Shown piece after piece: positions 8,106-19,069 of a stretch of DNA of 64,000 nucleotides. The notes beneath the pieces were generated by a model. It saw only the letters and a list, made by a program, of their open reading frames with translations. It did no database searches and had not been told where the DNA came from. The stretch spans positions 137,701,369-137,765,368 of the forward strand of contig OY755039.1 of the NCBI GenBank assembly GCA_963576565.1, written 5' to 3'. The DNA is from Aspidapion aeneum (Eukaryota; Arthropoda; Insecta; Coleoptera; Brentidae). The position numbers and the translations under genes were made by a program. Every line of letters begins with the position of its first letter. Position 1 is the first letter of the stretch.

Positions 8106-10004
8106 TACAGGGTGTCCCAGAACTAATGGTACATAGTAAAACTGTAGATTCACAGGATCAAAATATTACGATTTAGCCATACTTATCTTAGTCCAAAAGT
8201 TAGTACTAACCGAGATACAGGGTGTTAAACTTTATTTTTTCAATTGGATTTTCTTTAATAACTTTTTTACTAATTAATATTTTTGCAAAAAATAACCAGC
8301 GTGTAAGTTCTTTTGGAAAGACGATTCCGTCGAAAATTTTGATGTACAATGTACAGGGTGTTCCTTGGACCCCTAACATTGCATTAAAATCAGTGTATTT
8401 TTTTTGTGCCTCGGTGTATACCAGTTTTTATGTAAAATAATGGTTTTCCCGTCCTTTTTATGTAAAAAAGTTATACTGTTTTAAAGTCGCTCACAGCAAC
8501 GTTTTTTGAGATTTTCGCATTTAAAGTTTTTATTGCATTTGAGTGCTAATTTATGTATGATGCTTTCTTCAATTCTTTCTACTAATTAATATTTTTGCAA
8601 AAACTAACCAGCATATAGGTTTCTCTGAAATTTGCAAAACGATTCCGTTAAAAAATTTGATCTACAATGTACAGGGTGTTCTTTGGACCACTACCATTTC
8701 ATTAAAATCATCTGTATATTTTTTTGTGCGTCGGTGTATACTAAGGAGGTTTTTAAACAGAATATTATTTTAATTATTAAAATTATACATATTTTACTGC
8801 AAACACAAATTTTTAGAGAGGAAAACAAAAAAAAATCGACAATAAATGTTAAAACTGGCCACCGTTAACCTGAATACATTTCTTTATTCGCTTATTATAC
8901 GAACGTCTGATTTTAAAATAAAGATTTGCATTTCTGAACGCCTCTCAAGCATTTTGAATTTTTTGAAATAGTTCTTCTCGGGTATTTATCTTGGTCTTAT
9001 AGACAAATGATTTCATATAGCCCGATATACAAAAATCCAGGGGGTTTAAGTCTGGGCTACACAGTTGCAATAACGGACAATAACTTACAATTGTTTTAAC
9101 ACACTTATGATAATTCAAGAACCACCCTGTATATTTTTTAACTTAATATTTCTTAAGAAAACATCCAATCTTAGAATGCTATAAAAAGTATTGATTATAG
9201 CTAATATGTATGAAGCAGGTCAGAATTTAATCAAAAATCTTTTACGCATACAATAAAAACTTCTAATTTAAATATCTTGAAAACTGTTGCCCTAAGCGAC
9301 ATCTAAACGCTATAACTTTTTTACTGAAAAAAAAACATTAATGTTTTTAATAGAATCTTGGATACACCGAGGAACAAAAAATTTAGACCTATTTTAATGT
9401 GACGGTACCGACCCAGAGAACACCCTGTATAATATTTTTATTTTTTTTAACCAAAATTAAATTGTTCATGCCCAAAAACCACCAAACCCAATTTATTGTG
9501 CAAAATTATTAATAAATAGAACGAATTGAAGAAAGTATCATACATAAATTAGACATATCAGTCACATGCAATAAAAACTTTAAATGCAAAAATCTGAAAA
9601 ACCGTTACTCTGAGCGACTTTAAAACAGTATAACTTTTTTACATAAAAAGGATGGGAAAATCATTATTTTACATAAAAACTGGTATACACCGAGGCACAA
9701 GAAAAATACACTGATTTTTATGCAATGGTAGTGGTCCAAGGAACACGCTGTACATTGTACATCAAATTTTTCAACGGAATCGTCTTGCCAATTTTAAAAA
9801 ATCTTAAGGGCTGGTTAGTTTTTGCAAAAATATTAATTAGTAGAAAAGTTATTAAAGAAAATCGAATTGAAAAAATAAATTTTAACTCCCTGTATCTCTG
9901 TTAATACAAACTTTTGGAATAAGGCAAGTATGGCTAAATCGTAATATTTTGACGCAAGGAATCTACAGTTTAACCATGTACCATTAGTTCTGGGACACCC
10001 TGTA
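8106..10004. mobile_element. 1.9-kb palindromic element with ACAGGGTGTCCC ends
   Basis: Both ends read TACAGGGTGTCCCAGAAC going inward, and mirrored sequence extends for hundreds of bases per arm. Each arm also has an internal repeat of the tgtacagggtgtt block (left at 8341-8440 and 8668-8745). TAATTCTA (8098-8105 and 10005-10012) flanks it, with TA beside each end. A transposase C-terminal remnant lies at 8861-9062. The family relation is to IS630/mariner-like elements with cagggtgtccc ends; other elements with similar ends lie at 13432-14022 and 54451-55543. Confidence 0.8.
8861..9062 (-). pseudogene. IS630/mariner-like transposase, C-terminal remnant
   Basis: The minus strand reads QLCSPDLNPLDFCISGYM, then KSFVYKTKINTREELFQKI, an in-frame stop, and KCIQVNGGQF-stop. 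S-P-D-L-N-P-L-D-F holds the last catalytic Asp of a DDD-type IS630/mariner transposase, and the I-x-V-N-G-G-x-F ending is typical of an insect branch of this group. The catalytic core and N-terminus are missing, so it is a leftover inside the palindromic element. A core fragment of the same kind lies at 52664-52960. Confidence 0.85.
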
Positions 10005-10008
10005 TAAT

Positions 10009-10432
10009 TCTATCGATTTCATGAAATTTTGCTTCATTCTGCCCTTCAAAAGTAATCCAAATTCATATAAAATCTTCCTGGTATAATTTCAACCCTACCG
10101 ACAGAGAAAAGGCGCGACTCTTTGCGGTCCGACGACAAAGTATTTGTTTTAAGACCGACCCAGGCCAGGTTGATACACGGCACCTGATTGGCAGATTTTT
10201 TTGAGACGGGCTTTTAATTGCTTTCAGGTGTTTCTTTCGGGACCCTTTTAGTCGGCAGTATGCAGAGTTAGAAAATAAATCAGTGTCGTTTCTGTAGGTG
10301 TAGGAATAGAAAGGTTTATTTAAGCCATAATTAAATGAAATAATTTTCATGAGTATATCTACCGTCGCCCATGTCACTTTCTTTAAAGGATATGCCGATG
10401 GTCGGCTTTAACCTTTGTTCAACTGACTTTGC
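10009..10432 (+). repeat. Interspersed repeat R2, copy 2
   Basis: Second copy of 499-946 with short deletions. It begins at the right flank of the palindromic element 8106-10004, which appears to have inserted at its edge. Confidence 0.8.
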
Positions 10433-11002
10433 AAAAACTTTACCACTCTATTTTTTGAATGACAATAATCATATTAGAGGGGTCTTTTAATCCGTTTATT
10501 AGGTATCCCCGTTAATTCCGAATTAGGTATTTAAATATAATTTTACTTACTTCTTAAACGGAATAAAATATTTACTTGCCATTATATTTCTGTTTATCGG
10601 GGTTGCTCTTGATTAATACGCACCCCTTTTTCATTTGGCTAGTGATTTCTTAGCTCCCTAAAAGCTGTGGAGGAGGCTTCAGCCATCGCCTCCTTCCCCC
10701 GCTCAGCGGCGTCCTCCCACGCATCACGTAATTTACCATTTTTTAAAGAAAAAAATTATTTAAGCACCCTTATATCCAAACTATGGAAATATTTTTTACA
10801 AGCGATACATTATTCACATACGTTTCAGGAAACAAAAAACAACATCGTTTGCACGGAAATATTGATCAGATTATTGTTTACCGCTATTTTTTTTTATTAT
10901 AAAAAGCTACTAAAATCCAAGCTACTAAGCAACTTAACTCAAAATATGCCTAGCAGCACAAAGATTTACTTTGGGCTACCAAAAATAAGACCCATGCATA
11001 AG
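10433..11002. other. No gene recognised; GC-rich patch near 10670-10730
   Basis: Mostly AT-rich. On the minus strand 10670-10745 reads NGKLRDAWEDAAERGKE and AMAEASSTAFRELRNH before a stop. This is composition unlike its surroundings and possibly a scrap of a coding sequence, but no family is recognised. Confidence 0.4.
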
Positions 11003-13060
11003 TCATAAAATTATTTCAGGCTGGCCATAAAATCCCACAAAAAGTCATAAAATTTCACATCGGTAATGACATTTTCGTCGTCGAAGCTTCAGAAACTAAT
11101 AAATCCAAGAAAACAAACAAAGTAAACTATATCTATTTACTATGATAAAGTAAAGTGGTACGAATTATAAGAAAGTTTTTTAGGACAAAAATGTTTGTAG
11201 ATCTAGAAAAAATCATTATATTTTTCCGAGAAAATTTAAACTAATCAAATTTGAAAGAAAATGGTCATTAATTCATAAGAGAGACCAAGAAAATCGACCT
11301 GACGAGCATAACAATTCCGTAAATTTGAGAAACATCACAAAATGTCATAAAAAGTCATATAATTTCACGTAGGTTATAATTTTTTAGAGCAGTCAGTCAT
11401 ATTATTTTACGGAGGTTAAAATTTTTTAGGACAGTCACTGGTCAAGTCTCATAAAAAGTAGTCAAATTTGTACGGGTCATAAAATTCCTTAAAAAGCCAT
11501 AAAATAGCAATATTATGTGGGTCATAATTTTTTAGAACCGTCAGTGATCAAGTGTCATAAAAAGTAGTAAAATTTTAATGGGCAACAAAATTTTTTCAAA
11601 TGTCATAAAAAATCTTGTAATTTTATTGAGGCCGTATTTTTTTGGGGCAGTCAGTGATCAAGTGTCATAAAAACTAGTCAAATTTGTCGGGGTCATAAAA
11701 TGTTTTAAAAAGTCATAAAATGGCCTTAGAATTTTATGGTTCTGACTTTTTAGGACCGGCAATGATAAAGCGTCATAAAAAGTAGTTAACATTCCTTAAA
11801 AAGCCATAAAAAGTATTTTAATTTTACAGAGGTTAAAATTTTTTTAGTACAGTCAGTGAATAAGTGTTATAAAAAGTAGTCAAATAAAGCCGTAAAATGT
11901 CATATAATATTACGTAGGTCATAATTTTTTAGGACAGTCAGTGATCAAGTGTCATAAAAAGTAGTTAAATTAAAGTGGTCATAAAAATCCTTAAAAGCCA
12001 TAAAAAGTCTTATAATTTTACGTAGCTCATAATTTTTTAGGGTAGTCAGTGATTTTTTTTACTATGTCGGTTTAGAACGTTTTTCTACGTTGTCCGACGC
12101 CTATTCTCCACCTCCTTCGATCCTGACAATCATCCTCTGTCAGATTTTTTTGACTCATTGATCTTTGGATTGACTGTTGCCATTCTAGTTTAGGACGCCC
12201 TCTTTTTCTGCGCCCTATTGGTTGCCATTCTAGGACCTGCTTTGGTAATCTTTCGTCGTTCATTCGTTGTACATGGCCGTACCATATCAGTTGCCTTCTA
12301 GTGATGTCACCCGTTATGCTTCCCTCGATTCTCATTCTTTCTTTTATGATCTCATTTCTTATGTGATCTATTCTAGATATTCTCATTGATCTTCTTATTG
12401 CATCCATTTCGACACTTTCCATTTTTGTTTTGTATTTTTCTGTTACGCGACAAGTCTCTATTCCATACAACAGCGTGCTTTTGACCATTGTTTCATATAT
12501 GTTAAATTTTACATTCTTTTTTATCTCTCTGCTTCATAAAATACTGTTAAGACATCCAATAACTTTTTTTGCTTTTACTATTCTTTTTTCCAATTCTTTA
12601 CAGTCTGTACCTGTCTTATCAAATGTGACACCCAAGTATACATACTCATTGCATGGAGATATTGTTTGTCCATTTTCTAGTACTAACTCACTGGATTCGT
12701 TTCCAATACATAAGTACTGTGTCTTGTCCACGTTCACTGTTAATCCCCACTTTTGGTATTCTTCTGTTAACTTTCTCATCATATAATCCATGTCTTCTTT
12801 ATCATTAGCCACAGTCAGTGATCAAGTGTCTTAAAAAGTAGTCAAATTTATAGTGGTGATAAAATTCCATAAAAAGCCATGATATTTCTAAAACCTACCT
12901 AAGCCTATATTTAAAAAAATTACTGTGATAAGATAAGGCACAAAACAAAACGTTGGAGCTTATAAAAAAATTGTAGATCTTGTCATAAAAAGTCATAAAA
13001 TGTTATTCATAAAGTTATAGTTCTTTATAAAAACGTCATAAAAAGTCATAAAAGACACCC
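11003..13060 (+). repeat. Degenerate satellite, units of about 84-111 bp
   Basis: The recurrent core agtcagtgatcaagtgtcat with aaaaagtagtcaaatt is found near 11434, 11538, 11649, 11757, 11852, 11936 and 12044, and again after the LINE at 12813. Many ccataaaa / gtcataaaa spacers lie between. Unit spacing varies, so it is an old array with indels. Confidence 0.85.
12054..12812 (-). pseudogene. LINE-B fragment, RT C-terminal region
   Basis: The minus strand encodes ANDKEDMDYMMRKLTEEY (just after the usual FADDQ site), QKWGLTVNVDKTQYLC, YVYLGVTFDKTGTD and, past one in-frame TGA near 12535, TLLYGIETC, RRQLIWYGHVQRMND and the RRKRGRP tail. It is 5'-truncated with a T-run (poly-A) at left. AGTCAGTGAT (12044-12053 and 12813-12822) flanks it within the satellite. 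Closest relatives in the window are 47415-48673 and 56017-56713. The clade is uncertain (RTE-like is plausible). Confidence 0.88.
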
Positions 13061-13431
13061 CTGTGGCCCCGGGCCAGTTGCGCCACTGCCTCAGGTCTCG
13101 ATCGGCCACCCCCAATATTATTATTTATGGGGGTATTAAGTGTTATATGAATCACCCATATATACAAGCATCCCTCGCGGCTCGATAATGGGGTAATTTT
13201 TTTGTTTTGGCTTCTCGTTAGTCAGAAGATTATCGTTGGTCAATAACTTCAAATCGTCTAAGCGGGGGGTGAAGGCACAATTAAAAATTCAAACCATACT
13301 GAACTGTACTAAACTCCTTTCAGAGAATTTGTTATAGATAGAATATATTTGTAATGTCACATTTGTCACTACATGGTTTAAGATACAATTGGATTACTAG
13401 CACCGATTATAGAACACGAACCACGAACTTA

Positions 13432-14022
13432 TACAGGGTGTCCCAAATAAAAGCAAAAACATGGGGATTTCAGAAACGGTAGGAGATACGAGTTTGTTTA
13501 AATGAGAAAAAAGTTACCAAATCAGATGCCGTATCAAAATTTAAAATATCTACAGGTGTTTTTAAAATATCGAGCAAAAACTAAAAATTGTGTTTTTTGA
13601 AAAATTGAAATATCGCCACCATCTTGCAAAAAAATTTAATGAAATTTGGTAGTTTTGTATTAGCAACTACGGCCAATTAAATGACGTTAACAATTTTTTA
13701 TAGGCCTTCTAGTTTTTTTGAAACCATAGCCAACTTTGTTATTTCTTATGACCGCCATCTTGGATTTATACTTCAATAAATAGAGCATAAAAGGAGCTAG
13801 AAGGCCTAGAAAAAATTTGTTAACGTCATTCGATTGGCTGTAGTTGCTTATACAAAACTACCAAATTTCATTAAATTTGTTTGCAAGATGGCGGCGATAT
13901 TTCAATTTTTCAGCACCAGACTGAGCTTAGAATAGCGCAACTTTTTTCTCATTTAAACAAACTCGTACCTCTTACCGTTTCCGAAATCCTCATGTAGTTG
14001 CTTTTATCTGGGACACCCTATA
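13432..14022. mobile_element. 590-bp fold-back element, ACAGGGTGTCCC ends
   Basis: Left end acagggtgtcccaaataaaa and its mirrored right end, with arms of about 290 bp (mirrored pairs include caaactcgta, caccatcttgca / tgcaagatggcgg and gttaacgtcatt). Non-coding. Ends resemble 8106-10004. Confidence 0.8.
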
Positions 14023-14051
14023 TAGATGTACTAAGCGTATTAAAAACATTA

Positions 14052-14099
14052 ATAGAAACTGACTGACGGACTGCTACAAGCGTTTCGTATGGCTTGGAT
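14052..14099 (+). repeat. 48-bp direct repeat, left copy
   Basis: Begins atagaaactgactgac and ends tttcgtatggcttggat. It differs at one position from 15518-15565. The pair flanks the TIR element 14100-15517. Confidence 0.95.
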
Positions 14100-14287
14100 C
14101 GCAGCCCACGAGAAAGACCGGCCCGGGCGCGGAATTCTCACGTGACCGTAGGAGTCCCACAAAAAAGCCTTACGGCCCGCTGTCATTATAAAACATGTGT
14201 GTGTTCAGTTTTGGTATGTTTGTTTACGTCGATTTTTTTTTAATTCGGGCACGAATTTTATGTGAATTTTATCAAAGTTATTAAAAT

Positions 14288-14328
14288 AACGCAGCCCACG
14301 AAAAAGACTGTAGTGGGCTGCGTTAAAA
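14288..14328. repeat. Internal hairpin repeating the element's terminal motif
   Basis: Arms aacgcagcccac and gtgggctgcgtt (perfect 12 bp) around a loop of about 15 nt. The left arm repeats the terminal cgcagcccacga motif of the enclosing element. Confidence 0.85.
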
Positions 14329-14474
14329 TAATTAATGGCTAATAAGTAAATTATAAAGGAAATACCTATAAGATGAACAATGCCGCGAACGTGTAATTAG
14401 TGTTGTTCCTTGTCGGTTCAACTATAAAACTGAAACCTAATATGTTGCAAACGGGAAATAAGTGGTAAAAGATA

Positions 14475-14592
14475 AGATCTTGGATAAGATTGATCAAGTA
14501 ATAGACATCCTTAGTGACATTTTCGATAGTGAGAGTGAAAAATGTGTTCAGTTGTCATTTCTTATTGAACAATTAGGTCTCTTGAAAAGGTA
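14475..14592 (+). pseudogene. Decayed coding frame inside the 1.4-kb element
   Basis: Open frame KILDKIDQVIDILSDIFD, then SESEKCVQLSFLIEQLGLL, and a stop. Its composition looks like an alpha-helical protein segment. Further broken frames follow to about 15060, among them YLKSKIQLLKEHELVVNL with HFIEID. No domain recognised; a transposase origin is a guess from context. Confidence 0.35.
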
Positions 14593-15517
14593 ACCTGAGA
14601 ATCGAATACACTTTAATGTTGGCTTCATCTTTGTTTATCCAGTTATCCAGTGCATACACGTCAATTTACAATTCTAAGTGAATATGTCTTCCGCACCCTC
14701 GCAATATTAAAAAACTGATTTGTAAAATATTGTTAACAGATAGTAATCTCTCTGGTAGTGTGAAATATTTGAAAAGTAAGATACAGCTTTTAAAAGAACA
14801 TGAGTTGGTAGTTAACTTACACTTTATTGAAATAGATATTAAACTTTGTGCTGGGTAATTTTTCAAAAAATTATTGACGACCACTACATTCAGTTCATTG
14901 AATGGGAAAAACATCTCACTTATTCACAAAATCACTTGTTTCTTTTTAATAAATTATTGTGAAATGTTTTATATTGAAAATTTTTCTTCAGATAACTCTA
15001 GCGAGTGTTTTTATGGAGAAAAACTATTGTCAAAGCTTGAAAAAATTAGTTTAAGGGCATGTTAAGTTGTTTTAAATAATTTTATTAAAAAGCACAATGA
15101 TTTAGTGTCTGCTAATAAATCTTTGAATAAGAACTCAAAGATGATGACAGTCAAAGAAAAATTAAAAAACTAAAAGCTTAAGTTTGATATGTCCAATTTT
15201 GAAAGACTTGTATAGATTTGAAGTTACTAACGATATTATGTACCTAATGTATGTTACTGAAGATATTAGAGTGCAAATTTTGTATAATTTTTTATTTTAT
15301 AGATTCAGTTCTTTTATCCATAATAAACACATATATCAGCAAAATATTTTTTTCAATTTTTGCCTATAAACGAACAAAAATTTTTTGTTAATTTATTTAA
15401 ATTGTGTAAAAACATATAATATATTAAGCAATACAATAAGAATCTTGGGACTCCTAAGATCACGTGACCGCCGACTTGCTTATAACGCGCCATGGCCGGT
15501 TTTTATCGTTGGCTGCG

Positions 15518-15565
15518 ATAGAAACTGACTGACAGACTGCTACAAGCGTTTCGTATGGCTTGGAT
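15518..15565 (+). repeat. 48-bp direct repeat, right copy
   Basis: Right partner of 14052-14099, one substitution. It abuts the right TIR ending ggctgcg. Confidence 0.95.
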
Positions 15566-15655
15566 TAAAAAAGTAGACGCTTTAATAAAATTTGAAAGGG
15601 ACTGCCTTCAAATGATGTTAAAAATTTGTCAATGCGGTGATTTGACGTTATCAAA

Positions 15656-16165
15656 GGGCCCTGATGGTACAGTGGACGCGCGTCTGCTTTTCGATCAGAG
15701 GGTCATGGGTTCGATCCCCATGCCTGCCCACTACAAACTCGAACCTATTTTCCGTTTGTGAATACAGATTCACCAGAGGTAGGGGTAACGCCTGTCTTGG
15801 GCGCAGTTTGGGCATCAACGAAGTAGGCAAAGTTGATGAAAAAATACAAAGCCGTGGTTCGGAAGTCACGTTAAGCGGATGGTCCCGTGTTAAGAGCGTA
15901 GATGGCGCTAGCACGATAAGGATCCCTGTGCCCGACAAAGGGTATCAGGCAAAATTAAATCCTACTTGAGAAAAGAAAATTGCCTACCGGGGGGTGCTTA
16001 GCAGCGGGTCTGCTGGGTCATCATGTGGTATGTATGAGTTTGTGATTGTCTCCTGTATAAACAAACCTTGCAAGAAATTGCATTGTAATATAAATGGCTG
16101 GAGATCACAGTACTGTAGTCCATAGCCATCGTAAATCCAGTGAGAGAGAGAGAGAGAGAGAGAGA
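15656..16165 (+). mobile_element. tRNA-derived SINE with (GA)n tail
   Basis: The head is tRNA-like, with an A box tggtacagtgg (15665-15675) and a B box ggttcgatccc (15708-15718) 32 nt apart, the internal pol III promoter. An unrelated body of about 400 bp follows, then a (GA)n tail from about 16142. GACGTTATCAAA (15644-15655) and GACGTTATAAAA (16166-16177), with one mismatch, are the target duplication. It needs a partner LINE for reverse transcription. Frames in it are not genes. Confidence 0.88.
15665..15718 (+). promoter_or_regulatory. Internal pol III promoter (A and B boxes) of the SINE
   Basis: A box tggtacagtgg and B box ggttcgatccc, both near consensus, with tRNA-like spacing. Confidence 0.85.
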
Positions 16166-16177
16166 GACGTTATAAAA

Positions 16178-16826
16178 AATGGGGTTAAATTTTATGTTTG
16201 ATTTAAGAAATTTCTTGGGATTTTGGAACTGTTGGAAGACAAAGTCATAATCTTGAGCTGACGTAGCCGCTTACCTAGCATTTTTTGAAACAAATTAAAA
16301 GGTATTTATTCTAAGGTAAATTTAGCTTCGAAAAGAGATGGCGCTGAGAGCACCCATTATCAGTAGCCTTATTTTATGCAAGCCATACGTTGGGGTTCAT
16401 CTGAAATCGGAAATGTTAGCCGGGCGCTTCGGGACGTCAAATCGAACGTTCGAACAAGTGAACACCTTCTGTCGGTGCTTCTGCTAACTACCTTACTCAT
16501 ATGGTATGCGCATATGAATAAGTATCATATGCGTTCATATAGTATGCGCAAAAGAGCGGCATGGAAAACTTATAAATTATTTAGCGCGTTGTGTACATAT
16601 CCATACTCCAGAGGAAAGCACTTTCCAAATCCGTTTCCTTTTAATCATTGCTGGCTCTGATGGTCATAGCGGGTCAGGAGTCAACCACGCATATGAGTTT
16701 CTCCATTTTTTTTGAGATGATACGATAAACCCCGTGAAAAAACGCGTTTCTTTGTATAGCTATTTTTGCCAACCTACGCGAATTCAAAGAAAAACAAGTG
16801 TTTTAAAAGCTCCATTTTTTTTCCAG
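16178..16826. other. Intronic, no gene recognised
   Basis: Unassigned sequence between the SINE and the exon at 16827. An atatggtatgcgcatatga cluster with mirrored catatg motifs lies near 16498-16550. A polypyrimidine tract precedes the acceptor. Confidence 0.5.
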
Positions 16827-16913
16827 GACCGTTGGAAATGACTTGTTTCTATCAGATGAAAGTGAGGATGAGAAAAAGGATATTTTGCCACCATCAAATA
16901 TAACAGTTGAAAG
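16827..16913 (+). CDS. lilli: lilli-like exon with acidic DLFLSDESEDE motif
   Basis: An 87-nt internal exon with acceptor tttttttccag and donor GTAAGT at 16914. Only one frame is open. It starts with one base of a split Gly codon, reads TVGNDLFLSDESEDE followed by KKDILPPSNITVE, and ends with AG of a split Arg codon completed at 57541. The D-L-x-L-S-x-S/E-x-x-S/D-E pattern matches the acidic motif ahead of the Ser-rich tract in AF4/FMR2 proteins (AFF1, AFF4, fly lilliputian). These are nuclear scaffolds that join P-TEFb, ELL and AF9/ENL-type readers in the super elongation complex. The exon lies between a 15.1-kb and a 40.6-kb intron, both full of transposons. An unseen exon inside the large intron cannot be excluded, although the phases of the flanking exons fit directly. 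Confidence 0.7.
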
Positions 16914-16949
16914 GTAAGTTTTTTCGTCATCTAGAAATATCAGCTATAA

Positions 16950-17110
16950 TAAATTGATCCATGACAGATCTAATGCCTTCCTAGCACATTAGCACACTTC
17001 AAGTAAACTCCACGCTATATCAGCCTTGAATACAGTTTTTTGTAAATATCTTAGAAACGAAAGCTCATACAAGTTTTTGGTTATCCAGTCGGGGACTTTT
17101 TAAATTGCCG
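16950..17110 (-). repeat. Interspersed repeat R5, copy 1
   Basis: Reverse-orientation match to about 50040-50150: cacacttcaagtaaactcca, gctatatcag and tgtaaatatcttagaaacg are the shared blocks. Confidence 0.7.
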
Positions 17111-17394
17111 CTCTCAGAAATATAAAATATTCCTATTTAAGATTGGGATAACTAGTCTGAACCAAACCAAAAAAATAGTGAACCTTACCTCTGTTTGTAT
17201 ACATTCATATTTAAAAAATTATTTCTTTAAATGATATCATTTTGACAGAAAAAACACTGGCAATTTAAAAAGTCCTTGACTATACCACAAATTATGAAGA
17301 AAAATATGTTCTACTACATTCAGAAAACTGCATGTTGTGAAAATTAGCATTAATGAATTTTGACCAGTCTTATCAGTCAGCTTGTTATAGTGTC

Positions 17395-17512
17395 GAATAC
17401 TATCTTTCATGAAAATTGGTCCAGTGGTTCTCCGGAGCTATCGTGGACCGGACAGACACACCCCACACACGGACAGACATCACGACGAGATGGCTCTGTA
17501 AATATATGTATT
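17395..17512 (+). repeat. Short repeat with a gaaaattggtccagtggtt motif
   Basis: catgaaaattggtccagtgg followed by ctatcgtggaccggacagac and a second cagac cluster. The phrase resembles the sequence beside tetranucleotide tracts in many insect interspersed elements. Boundaries not defined. Confidence 0.5.
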
Positions 17513-17779
17513 TTTGTTGAGCAAGAAAGCTAACTAATTTATTTATTTATTAAGATAGGTCCACATACGCTCAAATAACATCTTTTTGGCGTTATCTAAT
17601 TTTTTCAATGCAAAGATTGCCCTCCAAATTTGCTAATTTTGTCCTTTTTCTTTTTGAGAATATAATAGAGCAAAATAGAAGCTAAAAGCAAAACTGTGAA
17701 ACTAGCTTTAGAAACCAAGAGATAAAGTTTACAGTCCGCAGCACTTAATAATAACTAGCACACAAAGGAAGCTGACTAC

Positions 17780-17945
17780 CTACTCTAATATTATTAAATC
17801 GACCTAGCTACAAAGCTACATAGCGTCATCATATAATATCCAGCTACCTTTCCCCTGCTGCCGCACGTGTCGAGAAATTCAGCTACTTAAAACTTTCTTA
17901 CAAAATTTATATGTATTTTACTTCGTTTATATCTTTATATGTAAC
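17780..17945 (+). repeat. Dispersed direct repeat R6 (first of four)
   Basis: tattattaaatcgacctagc, atcatataatatccagctac and gagaaattcagctacttaaa recur in the same order near 19075-19235, 19320-19400 (diverged) and 20217-20330. Confidence 0.8.
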
Positions 17946-17949
17946 AAAA

Positions 17950-18990
17950 TCTGAGGGCCCATATTTGACCTATCTTAAACTCTACTTCGGAATGAGCTAC
18001 GAATCTCAAACTTTGCACAGACGTAGTTCTCCATAGACTTAACAACTCCTCCAAGTTTCATGGACTTCCATAAAGTAGTAAAGTAGTTACGAAATTTCAA
18101 AAAACGTCGAAATTGCCACTCATCCACTCATGTATAGATCATCAAAATTTTACTGTACTTCCAGACATGCTACAAAGCTAAAATTTGGCAGACTGATAGA
18201 AATTATGACCAAACCCCTGGAAAAAATCAAAAAACCCCAAAATTCTAAATTACTCCCCTCCCCTATACATATAAAGTTATGTAATAGTAACATTGCCCAC
18301 ATTCAGAAATGCTAGAGAGCTGAGCTTTGGCAGACTGATAGGAACTATGATAAAACTATAGGAAAAAAATTAAAAACCCCAAAACTATAATTTATTTCCC
18401 TCCCCTATAAATGTAAAGCAATGTAAAAGTAACATTGTCCACTTCCAGACAAGCTAGAGAGCTGAGCCTTGGAAGGCCGATAGTAACTATGATAAAGCTA
18501 TAGAAAAAATTAAAACACCACAAAATTCTAATTTACTTCCCTCCCCTATAAATATAAAGTTAGCTGAGCTTTGGAAGACTAATAGGAATTATGATAAGAC
18601 TATTTTAAAAAATTAATTTACTTTCCTCCCCCATAAATGGAAAGTTAAGCTTTAGAAGCTTAAGAAGCCTGATAGGAACTATGATAAAACCATAGGAAAA
18701 TATAAAAAAACCTCAAAATTTTAATAAGACATTGCAAAAGTTTTGAACAATATTCCGCATATTTTACTACTTTAAAACTTTATCCAAATCCTTCAAAAAA
18801 GGAGTGAAATCATAACAAAAACATTTCATGTAAAAAAAAGCCAAGTACGCGAAAGTGGTATTCCGTAAAAAGAATTGAGATAAAAGTAAAGCCAAGTTCT
18901 CCCATACAAATTTCAAAATGAAAGGTTCTTACTAGTTTAGAAATGTTTTTCTAAACTTGGCTATTACGGCTTCAAATGGCTCTTAGGCAC
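17950..18990 (-). repeat. Tandem-unit block T, reversed copy
   Basis: Units of about 140 bp (ctagagagctgag, gataggaactatgataaaac, acttccctcccctataaat, aaagtaacattg) occur about four to five times between 18125 and 18760. They are flanked by R4-like sequence at left and the aagccaagtacgcgaaa / gccaagttctccc block at right. The whole arrangement mirrors 30280-31790. The frame at 18130-18315 is a repeat artefact. Confidence 0.85.
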
Positions 18991-19069
18991 AAGTTTGGCC
19001 TAAAAGGACCCAATATAACTATACTTGTAAACTTTGTTATTTGCTATTAAAAAAAAATTATAAAGAAAG

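Larger units (their letters stand above)
14100..15517. mobile_element. 1.4-kb TIR element between 48-bp direct repeats
   Basis: Left end cgcagcccacgagaaagacc; the right end read inward is cgcagccaacgataaaaacc. The inverted similarity continues to cacgtgac and taggagtccca (about 60 bp). The left terminal motif recurs at 14291 as part of a hairpin. Weak frames inside (14475-14592 and about 14700-15060) look like decayed coding sequence. The superfamily is not assigned. Confidence 0.75.

Noticed and set aside
10667..11008. 113-codon plus-strand frame
   Set aside because: Composition changes from GC-rich to AT-rich midway and no motif is seen; the minus strand of the first part looks more protein-like but is not identifiable.
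15657..15733. A tRNA gene
   Set aside because: A and B boxes are present, but the sequence continues into a 500-bp body with (GA)n tail and target duplication, so it is a SINE head.
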